Source: Cupriavidus pinatubonensis (GTDB taxonomy: Bacteria > Pseudomonadota > Gammaproteobacteria > Burkholderiales > Burkholderiaceae). From it: 64,000 bases of DNA. Position 1 is the first letter of the stretch. Every line of letters begins with the position of its first letter. This document shows positions 52,514 to 60,650 of this stretch, one piece after another. The stretch is from the NCBI RefSeq assembly GCF_019602855.1, contig NZ_CP080769.1, forward strand, positions 310,001 through 374,000. Direction: 5' to 3'. The position numbers were made by a program, and so were the translations under genes. Under the pieces are notes generated by a model that saw only the letters and a list, made by a program, of their open reading frames with translations, did not search any database and was not told the origin of the DNA.

Positions 52514-54414
52514 AAAATGAGATAGCATCGCCTTTCTTTGGTGCATATAACGCCAGGCATATTAATCCAGAGGAAGTCGCAAGCCAATTTGTCCCTTCCG
52601 GGAAATTCTGGGAACTCATTGGATTAAGAAACTCTTTGCTTGTTGGCCCGCGAGGAAGCGGGAAAACGCATCTGCTCAAAATGCTGCAGCCGAAGGCACT
52701 CGCCGCTTGGCAAGGGGATGAGGCTGAGAGGGCCCGCAGCAGCATTGACTACTGGGGTGTTTTTACCCCAGCCGACGTTAATTGGAAAATTCAAGTCGAT
52801 AGTAAAGCTGAAAGCCTTATCGATTTAGACGAGGCGCCGTTCACTAACGCTGTGTTTTTGTCTCACTTTAGAGAGGCTTTTATTACATGTCTTCTGCAAA
52901 TTACACGAGATCGCCCGCGAAATGATCATGGAGGTGCCTCCACAAAAGTCCATCTTCCTCGAGAAAAGGAGGTGGAACTTTGTATTGCCCTTGCAGAGGT
53001 CTGGCGACTTCCTTTGGGTGTACCATCACTAGATGGACTGAAAGTCGCTCTAGTGGAGGAACTTGCTCAACTTGGTTCAACTCGATCACGGAATCAGTTT
53101 TCCGAGTATGTGCTCCGACTGCTTAACCTAAATCTTCTCGGTGCAGCCAGGGAAATCTCTGAACGTTTTGTGGCGGTAACTGGTTTGTATACGGCACGTT
53201 GGGCACTATGTTTTGACGAATTGGAGATCGCGCCTCAATCGATACAAAAGGACTTATTTCAGTACCTGCGATCAACAGACCAGCGGTTCGTTTTCAAACT
53301 AGCAATCAGCCCGTCAAATGACGCATCTGGTCTCCTTAATTCCGAAGGTGCAGCGTCGGCAGGGAACGATTACGATGCAATTCCACTTTGGTATACGGAT
53401 CAGCGTGAAAGAGAATCATTTTGCCAGCGCCTGTGGGAGAAGCATGCTGCAGGCACGCCTGCTGAGAATTTTCTTCCTCAAACGGTCCTACAACGTTCGA
53501 GGTTTCAATACTCCAACCAAGAAATGAGCCACGGGCCCAGACGTTATCACGAGACAAGCCCATGGCGAAACGATTTTCAAGAACTGGAGCGCAAAGATCC
53601 TTCCTTTGCCGTTTATTTGCGACGAAATGGAATCAGGACGTCTGCACTTGATGCAACGTCTAGAGATAAGATGAACTCTGTGGTGCGTAAAGTTGCCCCG
53701 CTCGTAGGGTTTCGTAATGCTTATTTTGCTGGTGCAAAGAAGGATGGGCCGGGCAATACCTTAGCCAGAAAGGTTCTCAAACGAGCGCCCCCCGAAGTCT
53801 TCTCTGGATGGGAGGCGATATGTACGGCAACCGAAGGAAATCCCCGCTGGTTCAGCGGCATAGCTTCGCGGCTACTATTGCGTTGGCGGCAAAGCCCTAG
53901 CGGCAAGGCTCTAACACGCGAGCAACAGACACAGGAATTAGAAACTTCCGGGCGAAAGTTCCTTGCTTGGATCAACGCGATACCAGTTGAAAAATCCGAT
54001 AAAGGGGATGAGACTTTGGGTCTTTATGATCTGATATCCATCATCGCGAAATTTTTTGAGCACAGTGCACTGGGCCATGAGTTTACAGCCGACCCTGTTT
54101 TAGCATTTACCGTCGACCAGGGAACTCCGGAGCAAATTCAGAAACTTGTCATGGCTGCTCTAAATATCGGAGCAGTCGTCATATTTAATGACGAGGACGT
54201 GAATTACACTCTAGTTTCTCCGATCGGCAAAACGTTTCGTATAGTACATCTTTTGGCCCCTCATTTCAATTTACCAATGAGACGCGGGAAGAGTAGGAAG
54301 CTTTCTACGATTTTACGAAAGCAAATAGGGCAGCTCAATAAATTCGGAATTTCCAACGCTATTTCAAATAGCATCGAAGATGGAAGACCTCAACAAATGG
54401 GGCTATTCACATGA
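52510..54414 (+). CDS. ORC/CDC6-like AAA-type P-loop ATPase
   Basis: A 634-residue protein with Walker A GPRGSGKT at 46-53 and Walker B 'WALCFDELE' at 231-239. The opening 'NARHINPEEVASQFVPSGKFWELIGLRNSLLVGPRGSGKTHLL' and the later 'FQYLRSTDQRFVFKLAISPS' (sensor-like) fit bacterial ATPases called ORC-CDC6-like. A long helical C-terminal half contains 'ATEGNPRWFSGIASRLLLRW'. No transmembrane segment or nuclease motif. ATGA overlaps join it to genes on both sides. Probably the motor or sensor of the system. Bacterial proteins of this type occur in uncharacterised defence loci. Confidence 0.85.
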   Translation: MKNEIASPFFGAYNARHINPEEVASQFVPSGKFWELIGLRNSLLVGPRGSGKTHLLKMLQPKALAAWQGDEAERARSSIDYWGVFTPADVNWKIQVDSKAESLIDLDEAPFTNAVFLSHFREAFITCLLQITRDRPRNDHGGASTKVHLPREKEVELCIALAEVWRLPLGVPSLDGLKVALVEELAQLGSTRSRNQFSEYVLRLLNLNLLGAAREISERFVAVTGLYTARWALCFDELEIAPQSIQKDLFQYLRSTDQRFVFKLAISPSNDASGLLNSEGAASAGNDYDAIPLWYTDQRERESFCQRLWEKHAAGTPAENFLPQTVLQRSRFQYSNQEMSHGPRRYHETSPWRNDFQELERKDPSFAVYLRRNGIRTSALDATSRDKMNSVVRKVAPLVGFRNAYFAGAKKDGPGNTLARKVLKRAPPEVFSGWEAICTATEGNPRWFSGIASRLLLRWRQSPSGKALTREQQTQELETSGRKFLAWINAIPVEKSDKGDETLGLYDLISIIAKFFEHSALGHEFTADPVLAFTVDQGTPEQIQKLVMAALNIGAVVIFNDEDVNYTLVSPIGKTFRIVHLLAPHFNLPMRRGKSRKLSTILRKQIGQLNKFGISNAISNSIEDGRPQQMGLFT

Positions 54415-55355
54415 AGAACCTTCGCCCAAGCTTTAGAAATATAGACCCAGAAACCGAACTAAATGAAAGCTACGATCTGGCTGCATTTGCTTTAGGCTTC
54501 GAATCTAGGGCGATTGAATTCTCTTCTCTGCCGCAGATCGCGCAAAGAAAGGCAGTAGCATTTGGTTTCGATCACGGTCAGCAATTAGCGTACGCGGGGA
54601 ATAAATTACGGTTTGAAGCCATCGGTGCAACCATAATCGAAAATTTATCGGATACCGAATTTGAGCTAGCATTTAGAAAGTCACTATATTCCTTAAGCAA
54701 GGATGAATCACGTCATATCTTCGTCGACATATCTTGTTTTAGCCGCTTCCGACTCGCATCCATTGTGCGATCAATATTTGATGCCGCAAGCGACATCAAG
54801 TCTCCCTTGACAGTCGATTTCGCATACTCTTTGGCGAGCTTCGAGAAGCCTATTGCCGATCGACGCCCCAATACTGTCGTGGGCCCGGCTCACCCGGCGT
54901 TCGCCGGATGGTCGCAAGGAGGGTATAACTCGACGGCGGCCGTGCTCGGCCTAGGATATGAGCAGGATCAAGCGCTAGGAGTTGTAGAGTTCCTACAGGC
55001 AGGTGAAGTATGGGCATTTGCACCTACCTCTCCTATTGAGGCGTACCGCCCTGAAGTCGACTGCGCTAACGAGTTATTGCTGTCGGAAATACCAAAGGGT
55101 CATGTGTTAGATTATGATATCACCGCTCCGACCTCAATAATTGCATCGTTGGAGTCGGTTGCGCGAGGTCTAAACACGATGCATAGCGTTGTACTGGTGC
55201 CTTTTGGGCCCAAGATATTCGTTCTGTGTTCGCTTTTGGTGGCAGCATTAAGAAGCGATATGGCGGTTTGGCGAGTTAGCCAAGGCGCCACCATAAAGCC
55301 TCATGATCGAAGAGCGGGCGGTGTTTCCGTGGGATTACGGGCTTCATTTAATTAG
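54411..55355 (+). CDS. unknown protein, fourth gene of the methylase operon
   Basis: A 314-residue soluble protein with no family I can name. Conserved-looking features are 'AAFALGFESRA' (residues 24-34), 'VAFGFDHGQ' (49-57) and 'IFVDISCFSRFRLASIVRSIF' (103-123), the last resembling D-I-S-S-M-S-R motifs seen in other unknown proteins next to ORC-like ATPases. No signal peptide or membrane helix. The start overlaps the ATPase stop (ATGA). It may be the effector or target-recognition partner. A hairpin follows at 55371-55388. Confidence 0.75.
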   Translation: MKNLRPSFRNIDPETELNESYDLAAFALGFESRAIEFSSLPQIAQRKAVAFGFDHGQQLAYAGNKLRFEAIGATIIENLSDTEFELAFRKSLYSLSKDESRHIFVDISCFSRFRLASIVRSIFDAASDIKSPLTVDFAYSLASFEKPIADRRPNTVVGPAHPAFAGWSQGGYNSTAAVLGLGYEQDQALGVVEFLQAGEVWAFAPTSPIEAYRPEVDCANELLLSEIPKGHVLDYDITAPTSIIASLESVARGLNTMHSVVLVPFGPKIFVLCSLLVAALRSDMAVWRVSQGATIKPHDRRAGGVSVGLRASFN

Positions 55356-55370
55356 GGCTTGCTCCAACAC

Positions 55371-55388
55371 CGCAGGCTTTTGCCTGCG
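55371..55388 (+). terminator. possible terminator hairpin after the methylase operon
   Basis: CGCAGGC-TTTT-GCCTGCG is a perfect 7-bp stem with a 4-base loop, 16 bases after the operon's last stop. There is no U-run on the 3' side, so it may act as an mRNA-stabilising end or a weak terminator. Confidence 0.4.
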
Positions 55389-55580
55389 CTCGCGACCACC
55401 CCGGTGACCCCCTTTAACAAAAAGCAACCAATCCTGTCGCTGTGCATGCATCCGCTCACCGGACTTGGTGAAAATCAAGCGACCCGGCGCAGTATCGCCT
55501 CAGCAGTTCCGGCGGTGAAACGCGCTGTGCGCGAGCAACTAGGTTCCGGCTCGAACGCGCCCGTCAACCGAGCTTTTTTT

Positions 55581-55822
55581 TTAGGAAAGCCACCACGTAC
55601 AGCGTGGCGGCGGCATCAAGTCCCGCCAATCGATCTGCTCATTGCCGAGAAACCAATACGCCGCGATGGTTTGCGACCAGTCATCGCATGCGCCGGGGAT
55701 GCTCGCTGTAGGCAGAGCCGCAAACCGCTTGAGCAACTCCTTGGCGCGCCGATCCCGCCGCGGCTCACCAAGATCCAGACTCTCAAACTCCTCGTCCACC
55801 CAGCCCTCGACTCGTTGCTCAT
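55581..55822 (-). pseudogene. IS4/Tn5-type transposase, N-terminal fragment
   Basis: About 70 residues match the DNA-binding N-terminus of IS4-family (Tn5-like) transposases: 'EEFESLDLGEPRRDRRAKELLKRFAALPTASIPGACDDWSQTIAAYWFLGN'. The sequence stops after 'WRDLMPP', leaving no DDE catalytic core. Marks a former insertion between the methylase operon and the AlbA_2 gene. Confidence 0.75.
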
Positions 55823-55967
55823 TGCTCGCGAAGATCCGAGAGTAGACGCGAGTCTGGCGAAGTTAAAACCCCATTACCTCGAAATTCCCAGCGCCTCAGG
55901 CTCCATGCCTAGCTGCGGAGACCGTCCTATTTCCGTATAAGGGATGGGGTTAGTCACATTAGTGAGG

Positions 55968-57383
55968 CTAGCACCGGTTTGCAGCCGTCGGGCTGATCCA
56001 GCGGACGAGAACGCCTCTCTGCTTTTCATCCTCGCGAACGAGGAGTTTCTGATCTCGCATCTTGCCGAATAGGCTCGTGGCTTGCTCCGGATGCTCAAGG
56101 GCAAGGAGGTCAAGCGCTTGCCGATTTGTGATGTGTCCGTGCCGATCGACGAACTTGGTGATCACACTGGTCGGATCTTCCTTTGGCTCGCGCTTTAAGG
56201 TCACGTATAGGTTCACATCATCATTTTTTAGAATCGGATCGATGAACCCGGCCTGGCGCATGCGCTCGTAGACAGTGTTGATACCCTCTCCCAGATCCTT
56301 GTTGGGTGCATCGGGGTACTTCGCAAGCATTCGAACCAGTTTGGGGTTCCTAGAGAAACGCGCATCGCGAATATTGTTGACCGTCACATAGCCTGGCAGG
56401 CGGCCGGGACTGCGGAATTCGATTCGATTCCGATAGACGCTAATCAAAACGTTGTCCGAAACGCCATAGTCACGATGAAGGACAGAATTCACAAGGAGTT
56501 CGAACAGGGCTTCGTCCGGATACTTCGGTGATTGCAGACCATCCATTGTCCAGCATTGACATCGACCGATGACCTCTTTCAGCGTGTCAAAGGCATGATC
56601 AATTTGCCGACGCAAAGGCCCTTCAATGGTATGGCTGTCATCCGTCAACGCATCGCGTTCGATTTCCTCGTCAGCCGAATCGTAGCGAACGATTCTAACC
56701 GCGCATTGTCGCGGCATGACCGAGCTGGGGTTGTCGGCAAAGAGCAGGACTAGTGCGACAGTCGGCTGCATGGTCTCGGGAAGAAGGCTCTCTTGTACCG
56801 CAAAATTGAACGGATCTTTATCGGTGATCTTCAACGTCGCCAGAAAGCTCCTGAGTTGCTCGCCATCGACAATCTTTTCCGCACGCACCGACGGTAACAC
56901 GGTGTCCTCTTCCGACGTCACGCCCTTTGCGCGCATAAGATCCGCAATTCTCGCGCCTTTCAAAACTTGGGACTGTGCCCCCCTGCGCAGCAAGACTTCG
57001 CCCTTTGCGGTTTCATGGACCTTCTGGCTCTTGCGAATGATGAGTCGGAGCACATAGTCGCGTTTGTAGCCACCCTCCCGGTACAAGAACCTGTGCTCGA
57101 AATCGATGCCGGGATTCAGCGAGGATAGGCTCGCAATGACGGCGTTGTAGCTCTCGATCGATTCCGCTCCCTGCCACCGATCGATGGGATTTGGATACTT
57201 TTGGGGGTTGGCATCTTCGATGCCGATCACAACGGTTCCCCCTTCTGCGTTGGCAAATGCCACTGCTACATCCTGCACCTGATTTGGCTTGATACGAACT
57301 GACTTTCGATCAAAGAAGTCACTCTCCTGCTGTGTGCACAGGTCAATGACTTCCTCGTTCCCGACTCCTACCACAGTGCTCAT
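55968..57383 (-). CDS. AlbA_2 (Schlafen-type) ATP-binding protein
   Basis: A 471-residue protein with an N-terminal AlbA_2 domain ('QESDFFDRKSVRIKP', 'DVAVAFANAEGGTVVIGIED'), a central region, and a C-terminal HATPase_c_4-like domain ('YPDEALFELLVNSVLHRDYGVSDNVLISVYRNRIEFRSPGRLPGYVTVNNI', 'EGINTVYERMRQAGF') followed by a winged-helix-like tail. This two-domain layout is often annotated as RecG-like or as a transcriptional regulator; some relatives are in defence islands. Monocistronic and opposite to the methylase operon. Confidence 0.85.
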   Translation of the reverse strand: MSTVVGVGNEEVIDLCTQQESDFFDRKSVRIKPNQVQDVAVAFANAEGGTVVIGIEDANPQKYPNPIDRWQGAESIESYNAVIASLSSLNPGIDFEHRFLYREGGYKRDYVLRLIIRKSQKVHETAKGEVLLRRGAQSQVLKGARIADLMRAKGVTSEEDTVLPSVRAEKIVDGEQLRSFLATLKITDKDPFNFAVQESLLPETMQPTVALVLLFADNPSSVMPRQCAVRIVRYDSADEEIERDALTDDSHTIEGPLRRQIDHAFDTLKEVIGRCQCWTMDGLQSPKYPDEALFELLVNSVLHRDYGVSDNVLISVYRNRIEFRSPGRLPGYVTVNNIRDARFSRNPKLVRMLAKYPDAPNKDLGEGINTVYERMRQAGFIDPILKNDDVNLYVTLKREPKEDPTSVITKFVDRHGHITNRQALDLLALEHPEQATSLFGKMRDQKLLVREDEKQRGVLVRWISPTAANRC

Positions 57384-57509
57384 AGTTTTCTCGTGTTATT
57401 TTTGTCTTATTCCTGCTGCGTGCCGTTGCAACGTAGGTGCGATACTTTACTTCGTTCAGGAGATCAAGGCCGAGGATCGAGAGCGCATCTGTTGAGCGGG
57501 GGATCACTC

Positions 57510-57645
57510 GCACCTCCAGTCGGCTTGGCATAAGACCCTAATGCCGGAATCACCGCGGGCTTTGGTGGCGGCAGAACCGGTTCGATCAGTGCCCACAATT
57601 CGTCGTGGATGATCGGCGCTCCTCTTTCCTGTTGTCACAACGGAC
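57510..57645 (-). pseudogene. IS5-like transposase N-terminal fragment
   Basis: Minus-strand reading contains 'HDELWALIEPVLPPPKPAVIPALG', the typical opening of IS5-type transposases ('W.LIEPLLPPP'). It breaks off in both directions within about 40 codons. Confidence 0.6.
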
Positions 57646-57789
57646 GACGTTATGGTTGACAGTGTACCTAACAGCTCTTTTTGAGACTGCCAGCATAGCC
57701 TTACCGCCATTTGCCCGTGTCCAACCCCCGTCTACCGCTCCGAAACTCATGAACGCCGGAGAGAGTCTGGCCTATAGGCGTCTGTGCCG

Positions 57790-57905
57790 TCTTGCGCAAT
57801 CACGAAGCGCTTAAAGTTCTCGTCCCGCAGCACGGCGTGCACATCTTACCGGTCTTCGCGCCTAAATACTTGGGCGGCAGGGACGAGGCAGGCTTGGCCG
57901 TTCCC
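57790..57905 (-). pseudogene. H-NS family protein, C-terminal remnant
   Basis: Minus-strand reading gives 'LPPKYLGAKTGK' and, in another frame, 'RDENFKRFVIAQDG', together matching the H-NS C-terminal domain; the middle GRGRAP part is damaged. It abuts the ISKra4 transposase remnant. Confidence 0.55.
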
Positions 57906-58200
57906 TTGGCAGGCAACCGCATCCCCAGCTCGGCGTCAGGTCTTCAGCAGGTTGTGCGCCTGTCGCGGGCGCCAGGCCATCTGCTGCCGTTTGACGAATC
58001 GCTTGCTGACCCATCTGATTAACGGCCGACTCGACGAACCCTGAGGCAATGGGCTCTCCATGCCGGTAGCGGTCACCGTAGTTCACGATGAAGTGCCGGT
58101 TGTTGCCAGGTAGACAATGAACTCCTCGAGCTTGTCGAGAAGTTTGGCCTCTTCGGGGCTGGTTTTGGGGTCCAGATCCCAGCCCAGGCTTTCCACGCTG
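57906..58200 (-). pseudogene. ISKra4-family transposase, C-terminal remnant
   Basis: Composite of two minus-strand frames: 'PEEAKLLDKLEEFIVYLA' then 'NNRHFIVNYGDRYRHGEPIASGFVESAVNQ', the diagnostic ISKra4 segment, followed by degenerate 'IRQTAADGLAPATGAQ...'. Most of the protein is absent and frames change at least twice. Confidence 0.7.
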
Positions 58201-58270
58201 CCTACCCTCCCCGCGATCAATGAAGCGATTACACACCAAAGCGCCCTTCAGGAGGGGGCATCGTACGTCT

Positions 58271-58408
58271 GGTGCGAAATCTGGCGGTTCCGTCCTTCAA
58301 ACCGGTTGCAATCAGGGACTTGGAAGATCGGCTGGTATGCAGGAAGGAGTAACGGGGAAAGCCTTGCCGCAGGCGGCATTCCGACATGCTAGCGCCAGAT
58401 TTCGCACC
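58271..58408. mobile_element. 138-base element with perfect 16-base terminal inverted repeats
   Basis: GGTGCGAAATCTGGCG at 58271-58286 and its exact complement at 58393-58408 enclose 106 bases without coding capacity. The repeats lie just beyond the ISKra4 remnant and may be ends of that element. The structure is that of a miniature inverted-repeat element or a deletion derivative. Confidence 0.6.
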
Positions 58409-58505
58409 AAAAGTGATGACCCCAACTCGGCCGTCGGATGATCGGCCTTCCTCGGAATAACGCTGACCGAACATCAGACCGCACTAGATTGTCGGCAGGC
58501 GCCGC

Positions 58506-59630
58506 CTACCGAGACTTGCGTTGTCGCCTGAGCGGAACCATCAGGTCCTCGGCAAGACTGGCAGCGTCAAAGCGCAGGGCGCCGCGAGGGCGGTCAACCG
58601 TGACCGGAGGCCTTTCCCCGCCGCCCCCAAAACCCATTGTTCCGGAGTTCGGGCTGGCGTCATCTTCGGCCTGCGTCCGCCATCCCAAATGCTCGCTTGC
58701 ATCGATGCGCGCGGCCAGCGAGACGTGGGTCAGCTTTTGGGTCGGGTCAATGAGTTCCAAAGCCCAATCGGCGTAGGCAATTCCTGCCGTCAGTTGCCGC
58801 AGAACGATTTCCTCGATCAATGCGAAGCTCGCGCCGAAGCCACCGTGATTGCGCGGCCCGGGAGGTTCGAGTGACAAGCGCAGCACCAACGCACCTTGCT
58901 CATCGAGCTGAATCCTGGCCCCGCCATCCTGTTCAAGATAAAGAGCCGCTCCTACGATGTCCGACTCCATGCCCTTGCTGCTATCGAACAGCCTGGGCTC
59001 GCCGAACAGAGCGCGCTGGTGCAGATCGGTGACGAGTTTTGGCTGTTCCAGCGCGGCAGGCCGCAAGATGCGCTGAAGGGGGCCACCCGCAATCGCCAGG
59101 TTCAGCATTGGCGACTGGATCGAATGACCGTTTCGGTTGCGGGGCAGGATGCTGATTACGGACTGCGTGAGCGCATTCACATCAAGCGGAGCGGTGGCAT
59201 GCGCCAGCTGGTAGTCGTGAATTGCCCGCGTCACCAAATCCTTGAGCTCGTCCGGCGTCTTGAAGCCGCGCCGGAAATAGCCCTGCTGCCAGCCCTGTAC
59301 GTCGGACACAAACTTGGCCTGTTGCGCGTCGCGCGTTACGCCCTCCTGAACAAAAGCGAGGATCGGTTTGGTGTCACGGGCTTCCAGGAATTCTTCATGG
59401 GTTGGCGAGACGCCGGACGTCCCCTGCACGTAGCCGTAATGCTCTCCGAGAACCAGCACCACGAGGTCCGCCGAGCGCAGACCCTGCAGACAGGCTATTT
59501 GCGGGGAGTTCGGCTGCGCGCCGAAATCTTCCGCCATGACCGGCTCGTGGCGAAGTGTCGTGACAGCAGAGCGGGCGGCCTCGCGGAATGGCTCGAACCC
59601 ACGGATCAGGGAGCTCACAAAAACCTTCAT
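58506..59630 (-). CDS. DUF4062 domain protein (TIR-like N-terminus)
   Basis: Start at the Met of MKVFVSSLIRGFEPFREAA (59630); thirteen earlier codons are unlikely. About 374 residues. The N-terminal DUF4062 domain has 'KVFVSSLIRGFEPFREAARSAV' and 'SADLVVLVLGEHYGYVQGTSGVSPTHEEFLEA', a nucleotide-binding-like fold related to TIR-type domains and found in STAND-like and defence proteins. The C-terminal 200 residues are unrecognised and glycine-rich in one place (GFGGGGE). No partner gene overlaps it. Confidence 0.8.
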   Translation of the reverse strand: MKVFVSSLIRGFEPFREAARSAVTTLRHEPVMAEDFGAQPNSPQIACLQGLRSADLVVLVLGEHYGYVQGTSGVSPTHEEFLEARDTKPILAFVQEGVTRDAQQAKFVSDVQGWQQGYFRRGFKTPDELKDLVTRAIHDYQLAHATAPLDVNALTQSVISILPRNRNGHSIQSPMLNLAIAGGPLQRILRPAALEQPKLVTDLHQRALFGEPRLFDSSKGMESDIVGAALYLEQDGGARIQLDEQGALVLRLSLEPPGPRNHGGFGASFALIEEIVLRQLTAGIAYADWALELIDPTQKLTHVSLAARIDASEHLGWRTQAEDDASPNSGTMGFGGGGERPPVTVDRPRGALRFDAASLAEDLMVPLRRQRKSR

Positions 59631-59803
59631 CTTGCCTCTCACGTTGCTGGGAGTGAATAGCAACAGCATATAGCATGATTGCGTCCCGGGACCCCAAGCG
59701 AACGCCGGGCTTTCCAGCCCGGCGACGGCATCCGAAATCCGGCAGCTTCACGCAGACGATTATGGGAAGTCGTTCGCCAGACCTCCAGACCTCCGTCAAT
59801 GCC

Positions 59804-59899
59804 TTAGTCCTCTAAGTCGCTGTCGGAGAACGCCGGGTAGAGCAGGCTGTCGCGGCTCGGGCTGTAGCGCGCGCCCTCGCCTGCGCCGTTCTCGGGGTT
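59804..59899 (-). pseudogene. tail of a gene cut off by the tmRNA repeat
   Basis: Thirty codons ending in TAA (59804-59806) read 'NPENGAGEGARYSPSRDSLL' then 'YPAFSDSDLED', with good codon bias. The open frame stops making sense exactly at 59900, where the repeat begins. It is the C-terminus of an unknown protein separated from its body. Confidence 0.4.
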
Positions 59900-59923
59900 A
59901 TCGATGCCAAGCCCTCAAATGAA

Positions 59924-59947
59924 CAAGGGCCCCCGAAGGAGCCCTTG
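59924..59947 (-). terminator. hairpin terminator of tmRNA copy 2
   Basis: Identical to the hairpin at 31471-31494 (10-bp stem with one mismatch region, TTCG loop). Confidence 0.7.
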
Positions 59948-60231
59948 TCAGTAACTTTTCTGTTTCGAGGTCAGTTACAACCCAAGGCGGCTGTTAGGCG
60001 GCCAATGCGAACTTTTCGTCGTTAGCATTTACTTCGATTTAGTTTTAACGTCTTCTCTGACGGGTTGCCTCACGACCCTATCTCCCCCTGTCGAAACCAG
60101 GTCAGGCCCATCAGAAGCGCACTACCCGTGCAATGTGCTTCTGGTGGACCTGGGCAGAATCGAACCGCCGTCCAGAAGGCCTTCAAGAAGAAGGTTCACA
60201 ACCATTATCGGGAACCTTGCGGTCCCAACGC
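59924..60231 (-). ncRNA. ssrA: tmRNA, circularly permuted (two-piece), copy 2
   Basis: Same layout as copy 1: CCA 3' end of the acceptor piece at 60142, spacer 60110-60141, 5' end of the coding piece at 60109, tag frame 59994-60026 (ANDEKFALAA, TAA), hairpin 59924-59947. The five differences from copy 1 are a silent TTT/TTC change in the tag, a C to U in the T-stem that leaves a G-U pair, two in the removed spacer and one in the coding piece. The promoter is intact. Both copies therefore look functional. Confidence 0.92.
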
Positions 60232-60236
60232 TCCAG

Positions 60237-60264
60237 ATTCTACGCCCGCTGCCGGCAGCGTCAA
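60237..60264 (-). promoter_or_regulatory. sigma-70 promoter of tmRNA copy 2
   Basis: TTGACG (60264-60259) and TAGAAT (60242-60237) on the minus strand with 16-base spacing, the same boxes as in copy 1. It lies about 20 bases after the stop of the H-NS-like gene. Confidence 0.75.
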
Positions 60265-60282
60265 GGCAGTTTGCGTGCGGCT

Positions 60283-60585
60283 CTACAAGGACCCGACCCG
60301 GTAAAACTCCACGCTCTGCCCCGCATTGACCGCGCGTTTGAGCCACGACGGCATCTCGCCCTGCCCGTCCCAGATAAGCCCTTCCGCGTTGCGGTAGCAG
60401 ACCACAGGCGGCGGCGGTGTGGGCGCTGGCGGGGGCGGTGGGGGCGGCGGTGGCGCGAAGCACCCCGCCGCGTCGAGCTCTTCGAGGGTGAGCCCATAGT
60501 CATCCATCTGCGCCTGGATCCAGCGGATCGCGTCCGCCCGCTCAGTGTTTGCTGTCATCGCTGCCGTAACTGCTTTCGTTGCCAT
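60283..60585 (-). CDS. proline-rich H-NS-family small protein, copy 2 (intact)
   Basis: About 100 residues from the ATG at 60585 (AGGA just ahead) or 92 from the ATG at 60558. In order: helical 'RADAIRWIQAQMDDYGLTLEELDAAGCFA', a run of 16 or so prolines broken by Ala-Pro-Thr, and an H-NS-like DNA-binding tail 'VVCYRNAEGLIWDGQGEMPSWLKRAVNAGQSVEFYRVGSL'. The coiled-coil dimerisation domain of true H-NS is missing. It ends 19 bases before the tmRNA promoter. Likely a partner or antagonist of full H-NS proteins; that is inference. Confidence 0.75.
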   Translation of the reverse strand: MATKAVTAAMTANTERADAIRWIQAQMDDYGLTLEELDAAGCFAPPPPPPPPPAPTPPPPVVCYRNAEGLIWDGQGEMPSWLKRAVNAGQSVEFYRVGSL

Positions 60586-60650
60586 CGTCCTGATTCTTGG
60601 GTAGCGCCGCCGCCCCCGGCTCGTCGCCCTGTTCTTCGCCCAGCTCATCC

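Larger units (their letters stand above)
59900..60650. repeat. right copy of the 0.7-kb direct repeat (tmRNA + H-NS-like gene)
   Basis: Partner of 31447-32150, same orientation. Left border is sharp at 59900; the right border fades near 60650. Recombination between the copies would excise or duplicate about 28.45 kb. Confidence 0.9.
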
